Shown here piece after piece: positions 24,549 through 36,332 of a DNA stretch of 64,000 nt. Origin of the DNA: Podocnemis expansa (lineage: Eukaryota > Chordata > Testudines > Podocnemididae); contig ML682038.1 in NCBI GenBank assembly GCA_007922195.1, positions 2,822,078 to 2,886,077 on the forward strand, read 5' to 3'. The notes under the pieces are model-generated. The model did not search any database. It was not told the DNA's origin and saw only the letters and a list, made by a program, of their open reading frames with translations. A program made the position numbers and the translations under genes. Positions within the stretch are counted from its first letter, which is position 1; each line of letters starts with the position of its first letter.

Positions 24549-26940
24549 AAAAAAAAAAAAAAATTAATCTGTCTTTGGGGCTTGAGTTCTTCCTCTCTGT
24601 GCATATGCATTGATAGTTTTCCATTCCGTGGTCACAAAGCTTGATTTTTCTGGCCCCTTGGCTTATTGGTGTACAAACTGGCTCAAGCTCTAGACTGAGG
24701 GTGAGGCAGTCCTTTGATACCTCTTTTATTCAGTGTGTCCTATATATTTAATAGTTTGCATACTATACAAGGCCCCACCTTAAGTGAGGCAGGGGTCTGT
24801 GGAAAAACGATGATATATTAAAACACTGTGTTTTTCCCAACTAGTTTGCTATCAGTCCTGAACAATTAATTGTGTTGTAGAATTTTTTTGAAAAAACTTT
24901 GTTAGAAGAAAAATACCTTTCCTTGTATTTTAATTAGCACCAGAGCCAAACTGTAGTCTATGCTTTTGCTCTCTTGGATGAGACCCCTTTCACCTATTGT
25001 GCATGCATCATATTCCATTCTCCAAAGTGAGGCTGAGACAGCAAATGTGAGCCCTGAGGAGTTGGGGGGAAAAAAGAGGGGAGGCTGCTGTCTTATTGGC
25101 CTTCTCTCTCACTGCTCTGCCTCCTCCAGAGGCAGAACAACCAATCAGAGCTTTGTCTTCCTCTTCTGTGAGTAACGGGTCAGTTCCTTTGCCTCCACCC
25201 ATTCTTCTGCTGTTGCTGGACAGTGGGAGGAGCCGCAGAGTCCCCCTCCTTCATGCTGGAAGTGGAGTGGGGGCCTTACTGCTGCCCCCACAGGCTTGGT
25301 GGTGGGAGAGAAGGGATTTGAGAAGCAGATGAGAGATGAGGGGGCTCAGCTGGTCAGGTGGTGGTGGGAGAACTGCATGACGGTGGAATTGGTGTGAGGT
25401 GGGGGCTTTCTGTACTGAACATGATTCTGTCCAGAGTTCTTATATTTACCTTTAATGTGTGTCGGCATTGTTGAAAGTATTAGTTCTGGAACAAAAAAAG
25501 GGATTACGATCTGACATTAGCCACCATGGTGATTTTGGTTTTAACCTTTACTATTCTTCTTATGAATTGGCTTGTGAACATTCATGAGTTCCTTTGCAAA
25601 AGCATATGGTGGCATGCCTCAAAAAAAAAAAAAAAGTATCAAGGTGTGTTGCAGCAGAGAAAAGATCTGAAACAACTTATCTCCCAAGAGCATACAGTGT
25701 TACAACGGTTAAGGTTGCTAGAGTTAAGGATACCTTCACACTTTTGGACATAAGGGCTTCACTGTGTATCTTGTGGTTTTTTTTTAACATAAGGCATTTC
25801 TAAGTTAATGAAAAACATTCATTGTGTACAAATATGTGCTAATTGGTGGTGGAACACTTGACAGTATGTGCATATAGTCAGTCAAAAGGGTTGAGGAATA
25901 AACCAAGGTCCTTTCCAACCCTTACGTTTTTTCATGTGCAAATTTGCATGACACATATGTAAAGAGGCAGGACTCCTTTGGAATGTCTGTTCAGTGAAAG
26001 CTACCACTCCATATGTATGCATTTCCCATTCAGTGCTGGCAGTTTATTAGAACTAACATAACAAATACCTGTATGTGAGGTATGTTTTTTTTAAAACTCT
26101 GAACACTATCAAATCAGTGCTAGTAGGCACATCAATGACATAGGGCTTGTGTCCTAGTCAAATTTTGAAGTGTCTAGCACCTTTCTTAGGAAAAACTAGA
26201 GATATTTGAAAAAACAAAACAAAAAAAATTCTCCAATACTTAATGGCCAGTTGTGAACTAGCTGACTGTAGAAAATCAAGGATTGATACTACAGTAAAAC
26301 TGGTTGTTAACTTGGTAAGATTACATAGGAACTGGGGCTACCCAATGCTCAGAAAATGTTCATTGTCCACTGGAAAACTTAATTCTGCAGAGCTTGAATT
26401 TTATTTATATTTTATAGTAGATGCCAAATAACCTTTCGTAGACTGAGTTTGTCTCAGGGTCTGGATGCATTATAGAATTTGCCAAAATGTCTACAAATGT
26501 TTCATTAGTTGATGTATGAGCTTTAGTTTTTATAAAGAAAATTCTATTTATTGAATTGTAATTATGTTTTGTTAATAATAATTGTATTCTTACATTTGAG
26601 CTATTTAGTGGGTGTACAGTATGTGACTCGAAGTAGTCTTTCAAATGCTAGAGATTCCATAGTTGCTTATTCTTGAATATAACTACCAATTTACACAGTG
26701 TGAATGTCTTTATATTGTACTAACGCAGAAATTTAATTCAGCAATTTTAGTAGTGAACTGCAAAGCAAAAATGCAGGAAAGGTTGACCAGAGACATGTTT
26801 AAGGCCTCTTAAGTAGGCTATGAGAACACTCAGTAGGACCCTATTTAAAATTTATTTTTGCCCCTCTGCTACTTCTCAGTACACTGTCCTTCATAGTTCA
26901 GTGGATTTGGGAAGATAACTGTTTGTTTTGTTATGGTTTT
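24549..26940. other. Non-coding stretch with a GC-rich patch
   Basis: 24549-24563 is a run of A beside the hAT. A GC-rich patch at 25000-25350 contains ACCAATCAGAG and CCTCC motifs but no downstream reading frame, so no promoter is called. A run of 15 A lies at 25621-25635. No coding feature was supported. Confidence 0.5.
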
Positions 26941-27155
26941 TTTAGGACAAAGGAAGTGCAGTAGGTTTAAGCTACCTGACTACAGTAAGGCATTTGATAC
27001 AGTTTTGCATGGAAAGGTATTAGTTAAACTAGAAAAGATGGAGATTAATAGGAGAATTCAAAGATAATGAATTAGTTGAAGGAGAAACTGCAACAGGACA
27101 TACTTGAAGGAGAGCTGTCAAGGGAGGTTACTAGTGGAGTTCCTCAGGGATTGTC

Positions 27156-27359
27156 TTGGGATCGATCTTATTAACATTTTTATTAACGACAGTCTCAAAA
27201 AATGGGAATGTGTTTATAAATGTGGCTGATGACACAATATTGGGAGGTGTTGCCAGTAAAGAGGATGACCAACATATCATACATGAAGATCTTGGCAACC
27301 TCAGAAACTGGAGTAGCAGAAATGGCATTAGATTTAATAGTACAAGGTCACACACTTAA
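27156..27359 (+). pseudogene. CR1 reverse transcriptase fragment
   Basis: A 67-codon open stretch contains VADDTILGGVAS at residues 23-34. This is the catalytic (F/Y)xDD region of the CR1 reverse transcriptase, with the two active-site aspartates at residues 25-26 (about 27228-27233). A LRNWSSRNGIRFN segment, also conserved in CR1, follows. The upstream INDSL motif is in a different frame, showing a frameshift just before. The enzyme normally copies CR1 RNA into DNA at the target site; this fragment is far too short and broken to work. Confidence 0.85.
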
Positions 27360-28207
27360 GAGCTAACAAGGATTTTTAAAAATTCTTTTATTTTTATTTA
27401 TTTATTTTTTTTGCAAGCTGCTAGGGACTTCACAATTGGAAGTGACAAGGAGGAAGACCTGGGTATGTTGACTGATGACAGGATAACTGTGAGCCTTGTA
27501 AAAAGCTAATGCAATCCTAAATTGCATCAGGAGAAGTACAGTATTTCCAGCAGAGACTGGGAATATTAGTAGCTTTGTACAAGACACTGGTGAGACCTTT
27601 TCTGGAATACTTGATCTCCAGTTCTGGTTTGCTCTTTAAGAAAGATGAATCAAGACAGTTAACAGGTTCCAAGAAGGGCTACTAGAAGATCAGCAGAGTG
27701 GAAAACATACCTTACGAGAGGAGACTTAAGGATCTTGGCTTAATCAAAAGAAGACTGAGGGGAGGTATGGTTGTTCTTTAGAAACACATCAGAAGGATAC
27801 ATACTAAGGTGGCAGAAGTTATTTAAGCTAACCACAAGTATTGACACAGGAACAAAGTAGGTGAACTGGCCATCAACAAGTTTAGAGTTGAAATTGCATA
27901 AAAGTTTCTAACCACCGGAGGAGTGATATTCTGAAGAACCTCCATGGGGAACAGTGGGTGCAAAGAACTTAATTGGCTTCCAGACTGAGCCTGATAGGTT
28001 TATGGGGATGATGGTATGATGAGACTGTCTACAATGGCATGTAGCCCATTTGCAACTGTTAATAGCAAATGTCTGCAGTAACCAGTGATAAGATACTAGA
28101 TGGGTGGGGCTCTGAGTTACTGCAAAGAATCCCTTTATTGCATGTCTGATGGTAGGGTTTGCAGAAATTCTCAGGGACCATCTGACTGCCATATTTGGGG
28201 ATAAGGA

Positions 28208-28514
28208 TAGGGCTACCAGATACCAAAGCCTGAAGAGGAGGACCGGGAAGTACGAGAAGGAGGACATTAGAGGACACATGGAGAAAATGTAGTATTAATG
28301 TAATATTCTTCTGTTTTCAGGGGACCCTGGAACACTTCCTCCTAAAAAGGGTGTTCCAGGGCATTCCAGCATACCTTAACCCCTATAAGTAAAAAGCCAG
28401 ACAAAATCATGTATTCTAAAATGCCTGCCAGATGGAGGATGTGAAGGTAAAAGGGAGGACATGAAAGAAAAAAGGAGAGCATGTCCTCCTTTTGCCTGTC
28501 ATCTGGTAACCCTA
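28208..28514. mobile_element. hAT-like MITE nested in CR1
   Basis: The inverted ends TAGGGCTACCAGAT and ATCTGGTAACCCTA differ at one position. The flanks GATAAGGA (28200-28207) and GAAGAGGA (28515-28522) agree at 6 of 8 positions. The surrounding CR1 sequence (CCATATTTGGGGATAAGGA ... AGGAATTTCCCCC) is continuous once the element is removed. The interior contains opposed GGAGGAC / GTCCTCC motifs and no coding sequence. Confidence 0.85.
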
Positions 28515-29289
28515 GAAGAGGAGGAATTTCCCCCTAGAAATTGGCAAAGACCCCTGGATGTGGGTTTTTTTTTGTTTTTTTTTTTATTTTGCCTACGTGT
28601 GCAGCATCAGTTACTTGTAGGTTTAAACTGGAGTAAATGCTGAATTTTCTGTAACCTGGAGTTATAAATCATGATTGAATGACTTCAGTAACTAAGCCAG
28701 ACATTATGGATCCATCACAGGAGTGGGTGGGCAAGGTTCTGTGGCCTGCAGTGTACGGAAGTCAGACTAGAGATGGTCATGATGGTCCCATCTGGCCTTA
28801 GTCTGAGTGAAGTGAGTTGGAATTTGTTTCTAGTGCTGCCACTACCATGCTGTAACATTGCACAAAGTAGTCTGAATCATGTGTGGCTTAGTTTTCCTGT
28901 CTGTACAAAGATGGATAAGCAATATCTTGATTTTAAAGTGCTTTGTGACTTCCAAACAAAAAAAACTGTACCAATGCTTATAAAAATAATTTGTTGGCCT
29001 GCTAATATTTGGCATCAGAACTTTCTGAAGTAGCATTTCAAAACATCTTGTGTTGCAGAGTAGCATGTTTGTGGATACAGCTGTTGAACTGAGTACTAAG
29101 TATTTTGTGACTTGGAATGGGTGAGGAGTGAAAGATTAAAAATGGAAGAAAAAGAATTATTTAGTTGTAATGTAAATGGCAAGTTAAGAAGGGTATTTTT
29201 TTAACTTACTTGAGGTAAGCATAATATGAGGTATTGTAGTACACTAACTATATAATAGGCATGGTCAAACTGCGGCTCTTCCAAGAAAA

Positions 29290-29640
29290 ATTGCAGCTCC
29301 GTGGAGAGCACAGCAGGGAAGGGCAGCATGGTGGGAGACAGGGGCGAGAAGTGTGCAATAGTCAGGGACTGCAGAGAGGTGGTGGCACGGTGAGAGCTGT
29401 CAGAGAAGCAGGGATGGTCATTGCTGGCAGGGAAGAACAGTGTGGTCAGGGACTGCAGGGAAGGACGGTGTGGTCAGGGACTGCAGGGAAGAGGCAGCAT
29501 GATCAGAATCAGCAGGAAAGGGCAGCATGGTCAGGGTGGGCAGAAGTGTGGCATGGTCAGGGAGAGCAGAGAAGCAGCAGTGTGGTAAGAGGCTGCAGGA
29601 AAGTGGCAACAGGGGGGTGAGGGAGGGGAGTGCAGCATGG
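29290..29640. repeat. Internal minisatellite of the hAT element
   Basis: Irregular units of roughly 30-40 bp repeat the motif GGGCAGCATGGTCAGGG with variants (AGGACGGTGTGGTCAGGGAC, GAGGCAGCATGATCAG). Copy 1 of the same family at 24096 has only a short version of this region, so unit number differs between copies. Confidence 0.75.
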
Positions 29641-29868
29641 TTGGAGAAGCCCTGGCATGTTAAGACTTTCTCAGAGGGCCTAGTGCAGCTTACTCGTTGT
29701 TAAAATAAAATTGTGTTTTACAAGTCCTAAACATGATGTGGAATACTGAGAAATGAAAATACAAAGGAGAAGAGTTTAAAACTGAATGTGGATTACTTTC
29801 AGTTTTTGGCACAACTTACTGCTGTGAAGCATTGTATTCCACAATGGCATTCAAAACATTGTGCAACA

Positions 29869-29945
29869 CTTAAGAGATCAGCATCTGAGAGAGCTTTTAC
29901 CTACTGCATTGACAAGTTACTGCCCAGATTTTAAAAAACTTGCCA
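29869..29945 (+). pseudogene. hAT transposase C-terminal scrap
   Basis: Translation in one frame gives LRDQHLRELLPTALTSYCPD followed by FKKLA. The spacing and residues resemble the C-terminal part of vertebrate hAT transposases (S/LxDxHLxxxLxxAxTxYxPDYxxL). It lies in the expected direction relative to the element's right end. Sequence before and after is full of stops, so only about 25 codons are recognisable. The identification is by memory of the family pattern. Confidence 0.55.
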
Positions 29946-30185
29946 CAAGCCTGCAGGGTTCCACATCTAGTTTTTATGGTAAACTTAAGTAATTATTAGA
30001 ATCTGACGTTAGTAGTATCAATATTTGTCCTGTTTTTACGATAAAGTACACAATGAATTTTAAGCTTAGTAATTTTGGAGTAGGTAAAAATATGTGGTTA
30101 TATGCCTCAGTATGGCTCTCGAAGGTTCAATAATCAACTTGTGCAGCTCTTGAGTTCTGTAAGTTTGGCCACCCCTGGTATATAA

Positions 30186-31510
30186 TGCCACACATGGATC
30201 AGACATCTAGACATAAGTAATTAGGATGACTTATGGGCCAAATGTCTGAAACAGTTTGGTATGAACATGACATTTTGAGTCATATTATGGTAAATCTGAA
30301 AATATGCTGGCTATTTGAAAGTTATAGGTGCTGAAAATAAGCAGAGTTAAACCACTTAATACTTCCAGATGAAATGCTGAAAGCCTAATTCCACCACATT
30401 GCAGAATTTGACAGTGCTAATCCTTTAAGAGTAGTGATTTGTTTTAGTCAGATATCTCTCTTTCTATACTACTGCAAATTTTCATATTCCTAAATGATAA
30501 AATCAGCAAATTAACTGTGCACTGCTCTACAATGTAAAAATTGGTGACAGTCTCCAGTTTCTGTTACAGTATAGAGTGGATGCAAGCATTTGCTTTGAAA
30601 TGCTTATTTACATTGTGTAACATCACTTTATTCTTTTGCTAAGTTGCAAGGGAAATAACCTTTTTGCTGACTTTTTTATTCAGTAAGTTACTAGATGGAT
30701 CATACCAAAGGATTTACAGTGGAGTCCATGGTACTTTCAAGGCAAAAGTGTATCACCCTCATCAGATACAGTTTTTACGCCCTTGTGAATGTAATAATAA
30801 TAGGTAGAATGTGTAATTAGAAATTATCCTTGTCTTTACAGAGTTCTAAAGAAAACTGTGGCTCAGAGGTTAATTCAAAGAATAATTAATATTGACTTCT
30901 GTCAATAGAGTGGTAATGAAATCTTGTGGTCTGACAATTTAAATTTTAAAAGTGGATGGGAAGCATGATAGCCAGGGATCCTGGTTTATGATACTTTGTA
31001 AGATGAGTGAACATAATCAGTGTCTGTTTGATAAAATATAATTTGAGTTACTTCTTGGTGTTCCTAATTAATTTTTGCAATCAACAGTTAGGCGTTGAAA
31101 AATTTTACCACATCTGAGCCAGAAAAGAGGTTCAATAGTATTTTATTTGCTGAAGTGGTGAACTGAGCTATGAGTGATATTGGATTTTGATAGGTAGGGT
31201 GTGTTTTGTCCTTCTGGTTGGTGATTTGAGTAATAATACAGCGCTGAGAATGGATACTCTACAGGACTTCTGAAACCTTCTATCTCCCACCTCAGTGTTG
31301 GTACCTTGTCACTGGATTAGTGTGATTAACAACAGTAGAATAGACTTTTAGTGGAGAGCCAGCATTGCTGAAGGAAAACTGACTCTCTTCTGAAGGTTAG
31401 TGCTTGCAAAGGCCCTTGTGGAGCTATCGCTTAAGGGTGGCTAGTGCGGCAGATGATCTTGGAACTATTCATTAGGCAGCTAATACTACAAAAAGCTGTT
31501 TAGCAATTTG
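30186..31510. other. Unique non-coding sequence
   Basis: No gene, RNA or transposon was recognised in this AT-rich stretch. Confidence 0.5.
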
Positions 31511-31519
31511 ATTATTCTA

Positions 31520-33530
31520 TTTTTAACTTAACATCATTCGACAGTTGGTGGAATGAGGCTAATCAATGGGACACAGCAATACCAGGATACAAAATATAGC
31601 TGAAGGATAGCATAGGTTGTAGTGTTGAAGTGGCACTATACATGAATGAAACCATAGAATCAAATAAATCTTCAGTGAACCAAACTGTGCCAAAGATGCT
31701 CTAGGGATAGTAATTCCATGCTTGCATAATGAGAATATACTGTAACAGTAGCAATATACTGCTGACCACCTGACCTGGGTGGTGATAATGGCTGGGAAAT
31801 GCTCGGGGAGATTAGAGAGGTTATTTAAACACCCCCCCCCGAATAATGGGGGATTTCAAGTGTTCCCAGATTTACTGGGTATATGTGACCTCAGGACTGG
31901 ATGCAGAGGGAGTTTCTTGACAGCTCAATGACTGCTTCTTAGAGCAGCTAATTCTGAAATCCACAAGAGGAGAGGCAGTTCTTGATTTAGTCCTAAGATG
32001 AGCACAAGATCTAGTCCAAGAGGTGGATGTAGCTGAACCACTTGGTAACAGTGGCCATAACAACATAATCACAGTAGAGGGTCAATTTAAATGTATACCC
32101 AAAATTAAAATAAATAAATAAATAGTAAGGTGACCAAAAGAGCATCACCATGGCTAACCAACAAAAGCAGTTAGAGGCAAAAAGGCATCCTTTAAAAAGT
32201 GGAAGTTAAATCCTATTGAGGAAAATAAAGAAGAACATAAACTCTGGTAAGTGAAGTGTAAAAATATAATTAGGAAGGCCAAAGTAGAATTTGAAGAACA
32301 GCTAGCCAAAAATTCAAAGTAACAGCAATTTTTTTGGTATATCAGAAACAGGATTCCTGCTAAACAACTAGTAGGGTCACTGGACAACTGAGATGCTAAA
32401 GGAGCACTTGAAGATAACGCTATTGCAGAGAAACTAAATGAATTCCTTGTATCAGTCTTCATGGCTGAGTATAAGAGGGAGATTCTCAAACCTGAGCCAT
32501 TCTTTTGAGGTAACAAATCTGAAGACCCATTCTAGACAGAAGGGTTGTTAGAGGATATTTTGAAAAAAAATAATAGATTAAACAGTAGTAAGTCACCAAG
32601 ACCAGATGGCATCCACCTAGGAGTTCAGAAGGAATTCTGATGTGAAATTGCAGAGCTGCTGACTGTGACATGTAACATTTCATTTAAATCAGCTTCTGTA
32701 CCAGATGACAGGAGACTCTCTAATGTGAGAACAGTTTTTTAAAAAAAGGCTCCAGAGGCGATCCCAGCAATTACAGGGTGGTAAGCCTAACTTCAGTACC
32801 AAGCAAATTGGTTGAAACAATAGCAAAGTATAGAATTATTAGACACACAGATGAATACGATTTGTTGGAAGAGTCAACCTGTTTTTTTTAAAGAGATATC
32901 ATGCCTTGCCAATCAACTAGAGCTCTTTAGAGGGGAAGGTCAATAGAACAAGGGTGATGAAATGCATAGAGTGTATTTAGATTTCAGAAAGCCTTTGACA
33001 GGGTCCCTCAACAAAGGTTCTCAAGCAACGTAAGCTGTCCAGGGTAAGAGGAAGAGTCCTTTCTTGGATCAGTAACCTGTTAAAAGGTAGGAAATGAAGG
33101 GTAAGAATAAATGGTCATTTTTTAGAATGGAGAGAGAGGTAAATAGAGATGTCCCACAGAGATCTCTCTGGAGATCAGTACTGTTGAACATATTCTTAAA
33201 TGATCTGGGCAAAAAAGGGTAAACAGTGAGGTGGAATCTTTTGCAAATGATACAGAACTGTTCAAGATAGTTTAAATCCAAAGCAGGTTGAAGAGTCACA
33301 ATGGAATTTCAAAAAGACCAGATGACTGGGTGACAAAATGGAAGATGAAATTCAATGTTGATAAATCCAAAATAATGTACATTGGAAAACATAATCTCAA
33401 CTCTCCATATAAACTGATGAGGCCTAAATTAGCGGTTGCCACTCAAGAAAAAGATCTTGGAGTTCTTGTGTATAGGTCTCTGAAAACATTCACTCAGTGT
33501 GCAGCAACACAGCCTAAAAATTGCTGGTTG
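31520..33530 (+). mobile_element. CR1 LINE copy 2 (endonuclease end through RT), 3' end missing
   Basis: Pieces of the CR1 second ORF appear in order on +: a MGDFK-type segment near 31850 and an LDLVL piece near 31980 from the end of the endonuclease, then the RT region. The RT pieces include SHQDQMAS near 32590 and a TVEMK-like segment near 33340, and the copy stops around QCAATQPKNCW at about 33500. The CR1 3' tail is absent. Frameshifts and stops occur every few dozen codons. AAATAAATAAATAAATAG at about 32108 is a simple-repeat expansion inside it. Confidence 0.85.
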
Positions 33531-33534
33531 TAAG

Positions 33535-35288
33535 AGTTAGTTGTGGTAAGTCATCTGAAACCTGAGATACTTCCAGTGTGTCTTCCACATCTTCGTAAGT
33601 CAGTACACATCTGAAAGATTGAGGTCTCCAAAAAGAGAATCGAGGATAGGGGCTTGTAAGGGAAGGTTTGAAGGTCTTTGGGAAAATAAAACTTGCAGAA
33701 GAAGGGAACTTCATTTCCTAAATGAAAACAGTTCCCCAAAGACTTCACCATTGACCTGCCCAACTTTTAGCTTCTGAGAGTTCCTTTCTCCAAGTTGAAT
33801 CAGCCCGTCTTTTCAGACCAAAGGTTTGTTACCTTTTATTTACAGTGATTTTCTAGCTGTGAAGGTTATAGTCCCAAGAGTGAGCTACTATGTTTGATAC
33901 CTTAGCCAGCTCTTAAGGAAGATCAGGACATATCAAAGTACTCATTAATAGTTTTAAACTATCAACTCGCCTCTGAAATGTTCCTGTGCCAGTAAGGAAA
34001 ATTTGACTGAAAGAATACCTCTAACTTGCCATTGACAGTGTGAGTGATACTGAACAATTTGTCTTTTTCCTGAACTAGACCAGCTATTTGCAGTCTGTCA
34101 GTGGAAAATAACTATGTCGACAACACTTTGAAGTTGCAGCTCGGGCTGGAACTCAGGCTCTGAAGCCTAGGAAGAGGAATGGCCTTCAGAGTTCACGGTG
34201 CAGCCTGAGTCTCAACTTCAAAGCTCTGTATACAGCTATTTTTAGAGTACTAGCACAAGTTCCACATATCCAAAACTGTCAACTAAGGCATTTTGCGGAA
34301 GTGATCCTTTTTGTCATTAGCTCACCTCTTCATTGGCAGTAGCATAGTTCCAATGGAATGTGGCTGTCATCTGGAGTCATAGTTTCCATATTTGTGTTCA
34401 TTCCTTAGGTAACCAAGACTTAATGGAATTCGAGGTTCTTGAAATTTAGACCATGATCTTAAACTGTACTCTACTCAGCGGGGTGGCACAGGAGAGTCTA
34501 GCTCTGACGTGTTCCTTCTAGATCATCCATGTAAGCTTTAAACAAGGTTTAGAAGAAGCCAGTTCTAAAGGTCCCGTTGGAATAAGTAAAAACCTGGATG
34601 GATCAATTCACAGGAGAGTCTTCCAGCTTTGGGAGTGAACATTTGATGGAAGCTCTGTACCAGTAAACGAACAAATCAAAAGCCTGTTTTGTTTTGTCAT
34701 GTTTAATTCCTTATAGCTACTATTCTGATCCTCCCTCTCTTAAATATCTGCATTCTGAGCCTGTAGAGAGTTTACCTACTTCTAGAAAGGGTATCTAAAG
34801 TTAGGAATACTTAAAACTCTTGAACCTGGCTGGATCTTCATTTTCTGGTGGATCCATCTTGGACTGCCAGATTCATCTGATCCAGCACATTTCCGGAAGG
34901 AGAGAATGGCTTAGGTCCTGGAGTCTTTTGAATTTGAAGCTCTTATTGCCCTTCAGATGCTCTTTACCCAGCATTTCAGACCTTGGGGAGTGGATCCTAA
35001 ACGGTCATTCATGTTTGAGAGGTGGTTCTTTTCCTAATTTTATACTTATCACCCATAATAGAATATTCCTCATAGACAAATCCTAAAAGCAAGATGAATT
35101 CAACTGTGCGACATTATAAGTAGTTTAAAAAAAGCTAACTTTCCACACCTAATTAAATACACACAAGGGGAGAATTAGGTGTAGATGGACTGGCAGGAAA
35201 AAGAACTGAGGGACAAGTGGAAGTGTTATAACTGGACCATGTTGCTATCCTTTTGGATTATTACTTCAAAAAGATTCCATAACTCATA
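33535..35288. other. Non-coding stretch, unidentified apart from a MITE scrap
   Basis: No gene was supported. Part of it (34115-34265) resembles a decayed MITE. Short open frames, for example at 34820-35086, have no recognisable domain. Confidence 0.45.
34115..34265. mobile_element. Decayed MITE related to the 60157 element
   Basis: TTGCAGCTCGGGCTGGAACTC, CAGCCTGAGTCTCAACTTC and ACAGCTATTTTTAGAGTACTAGC match, in order, the internal pattern of the CAGCTCGGGCT / CTATTTTTAG reptile MITE as I remember it. The ends are not preserved, so limits are approximate. Confidence 0.45.
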
Positions 35289-35296
35289 CTGTAGAG

Positions 35297-35524
35297 CAGT
35301 GGTTCCCAACATTTTTTTCTGCCATGGCACATCTTGCTACCTTTAATTTGAGGCACACCACCATATAATTTCCAAATGAACTCATTATTATTATTATTCA
35401 TGAACCAATGAGCCAATCCAGAGCTTTCTGAGTAGTTTTTTTTTCTTCAAAAAATTTTGTGGCACACCTTCTCAGGCCTGATGGCACACCTATGTGCTGT
35501 GGCACACTGGTTGGGGAAAAACTG
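35297..35524. mobile_element. Non-autonomous hAT transposon (228 bp)
   Basis: The ends CAGTGGTTCCCAACATTTTT and GGTTGGGGAAAAACTG are inverted repeats. Identical 8-bp duplications, CTGTAGAG, flank it (35289-35296 and 35525-35532). The interior contains ATGGCACA / TGGCACACC motifs and ATT repeats, and no coding sequence. Confidence 0.93.
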
Positions 35525-35774
35525 CTGTAGAGCATGCGACTCCTACAGAGGGGATCTTCCAGGGTATCAACCTGAAAGAAGAATGATATTTTTTCTTAAA
35601 TTTGAGAGATTTGAAAGATTATTGCAATAGAGTGAAAAATCCTGTGTAAAAAGAGGTTGCTGGCAGTGAGACCCCTAAACATTTTCAGATTAAGTTTTAG
35701 CTTGAATGGCGTTGTCAGACAACTTTATATGAAATTTTATTCTAAGATGACAGTAATTTGACAAGAAATAAATT

Positions 35775-35812
35775 TGTTAGTCTTTAAGTGGCACAGGACT
35801 CTTTGCTTTAAA
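35775..35812 (+). mobile_element. Short retroposon fragment (TTTGTTAGTCTTTAAG family)
   Basis: ATTTGTTAGTCTTTAAGTGG and CACAGGACTCTTTGC match the 5' half of the retroposon family seen at 21133-21219. The 3' half (ACTAACATGGCTACCC) is not present. Confidence 0.6.
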
Positions 35813-35992
35813 AATAAAGTATTTTAACTCTGATTCTGCTTATATCTTCGGTCCTACATTTATTTTTCTTCAAGCCTTTACTGGGATTTAAAGGTAGCGT
35901 TGTAATGCCGTTGTACATTTAAATTTCACTTGTAACTGTCATTTGGGGTCATTTTGTTTTTGAATGGACAGTTATACCACCATTGTCTGTTC

Positions 35993-36324
35993 CAGGGGTC
36001 AGCAGCCCAAAAGGTAAGAACAGTTTTTGTAAAATTCCTTCAATAAGCAACTGTTTTGAGAGCCACACTGGGTGTAGCCTGGTGGGGGAGGGGGCAGGAC
36101 ACCTGATGCAGGGCCCCTGGGGGGACGTGAGAGGAGCCCAGAGACAGGAAAAGGCCTCTAGAGGGCACCCCAAAGGTGAGGGGGAGAGGAGCCTGGAGAC
36201 TGGTGCAGGCTGCCTGCAAGGTTCCTCAGTGGTGCGGGAGACCGGGAGACCTGCAGCCCAGAGCCACAAGGGGGCAGCCGAAGAGCCACATGCAGCTCCA
36301 GAGCTGTGGGTTTGCAGACCCCTG
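35993..36324. mobile_element. Non-autonomous hAT transposon (332 bp)
   Basis: The ends CAGGGGTCAGCAGCCC and GGTTTGCAGACCCCTG form an imperfect inverted repeat. The flanks GTCTGTTC and TTCTACTA share only 4 of 8 positions but both keep the TCT core typical of the other hATs here. The interior is purine-rich, with GAGCCACA near both ends in opposite positions, and is non-coding. Confidence 0.75.
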
Positions 36325-36332
36325 TTCTACTA

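Larger units (their letters stand above)
26950..28810 (+). mobile_element. CR1 LINE copy 1 (RT to 3' end), interrupted
   Basis: Starting with AAGGCATTTGATAC (the KAFDT motif of the reverse transcriptase), the sequence follows CR1 order through the RT and into the 3' tail. It ends with AGGAGTGGGTGGGCAAGGTT and GATGGTCCCATCTGGCCTTA, the standard CR1 3' terminus. An AT-rich expansion lies at 27370-27410 and a DNA transposon is inserted at 28208-28514. The 5' half is absent, as in most LINE insertions. Many stops and shifts make it inactive. Confidence 0.88.
29256..30177 (+). mobile_element. hAT family B, copy 2, with transposase remnant
   Basis: The left end TAGGCATGGTCAAACTGCGG is a decayed version of CAGGCGTGGCCAAACTG, and the right end is AAGTTTGGCCACCCCTG. 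The flanks CTATATAA (29248-29255) and GTATATAA (30178-30185) match at 7 of 8 positions. It is about twice the length of copy 1 and keeps a GC-rich tandem block (29290-29640) and a piece of transposase coding sequence near 29869. The last 200 bp align closely with copy 1. Confidence 0.92.

Noticed and set aside
25000..25350. Possible promoter: GC-rich patch with a CCAAT motif
   Set aside because: No TATA element, open reading frame or transcript evidence follows; CCAAT occurs often by chance.
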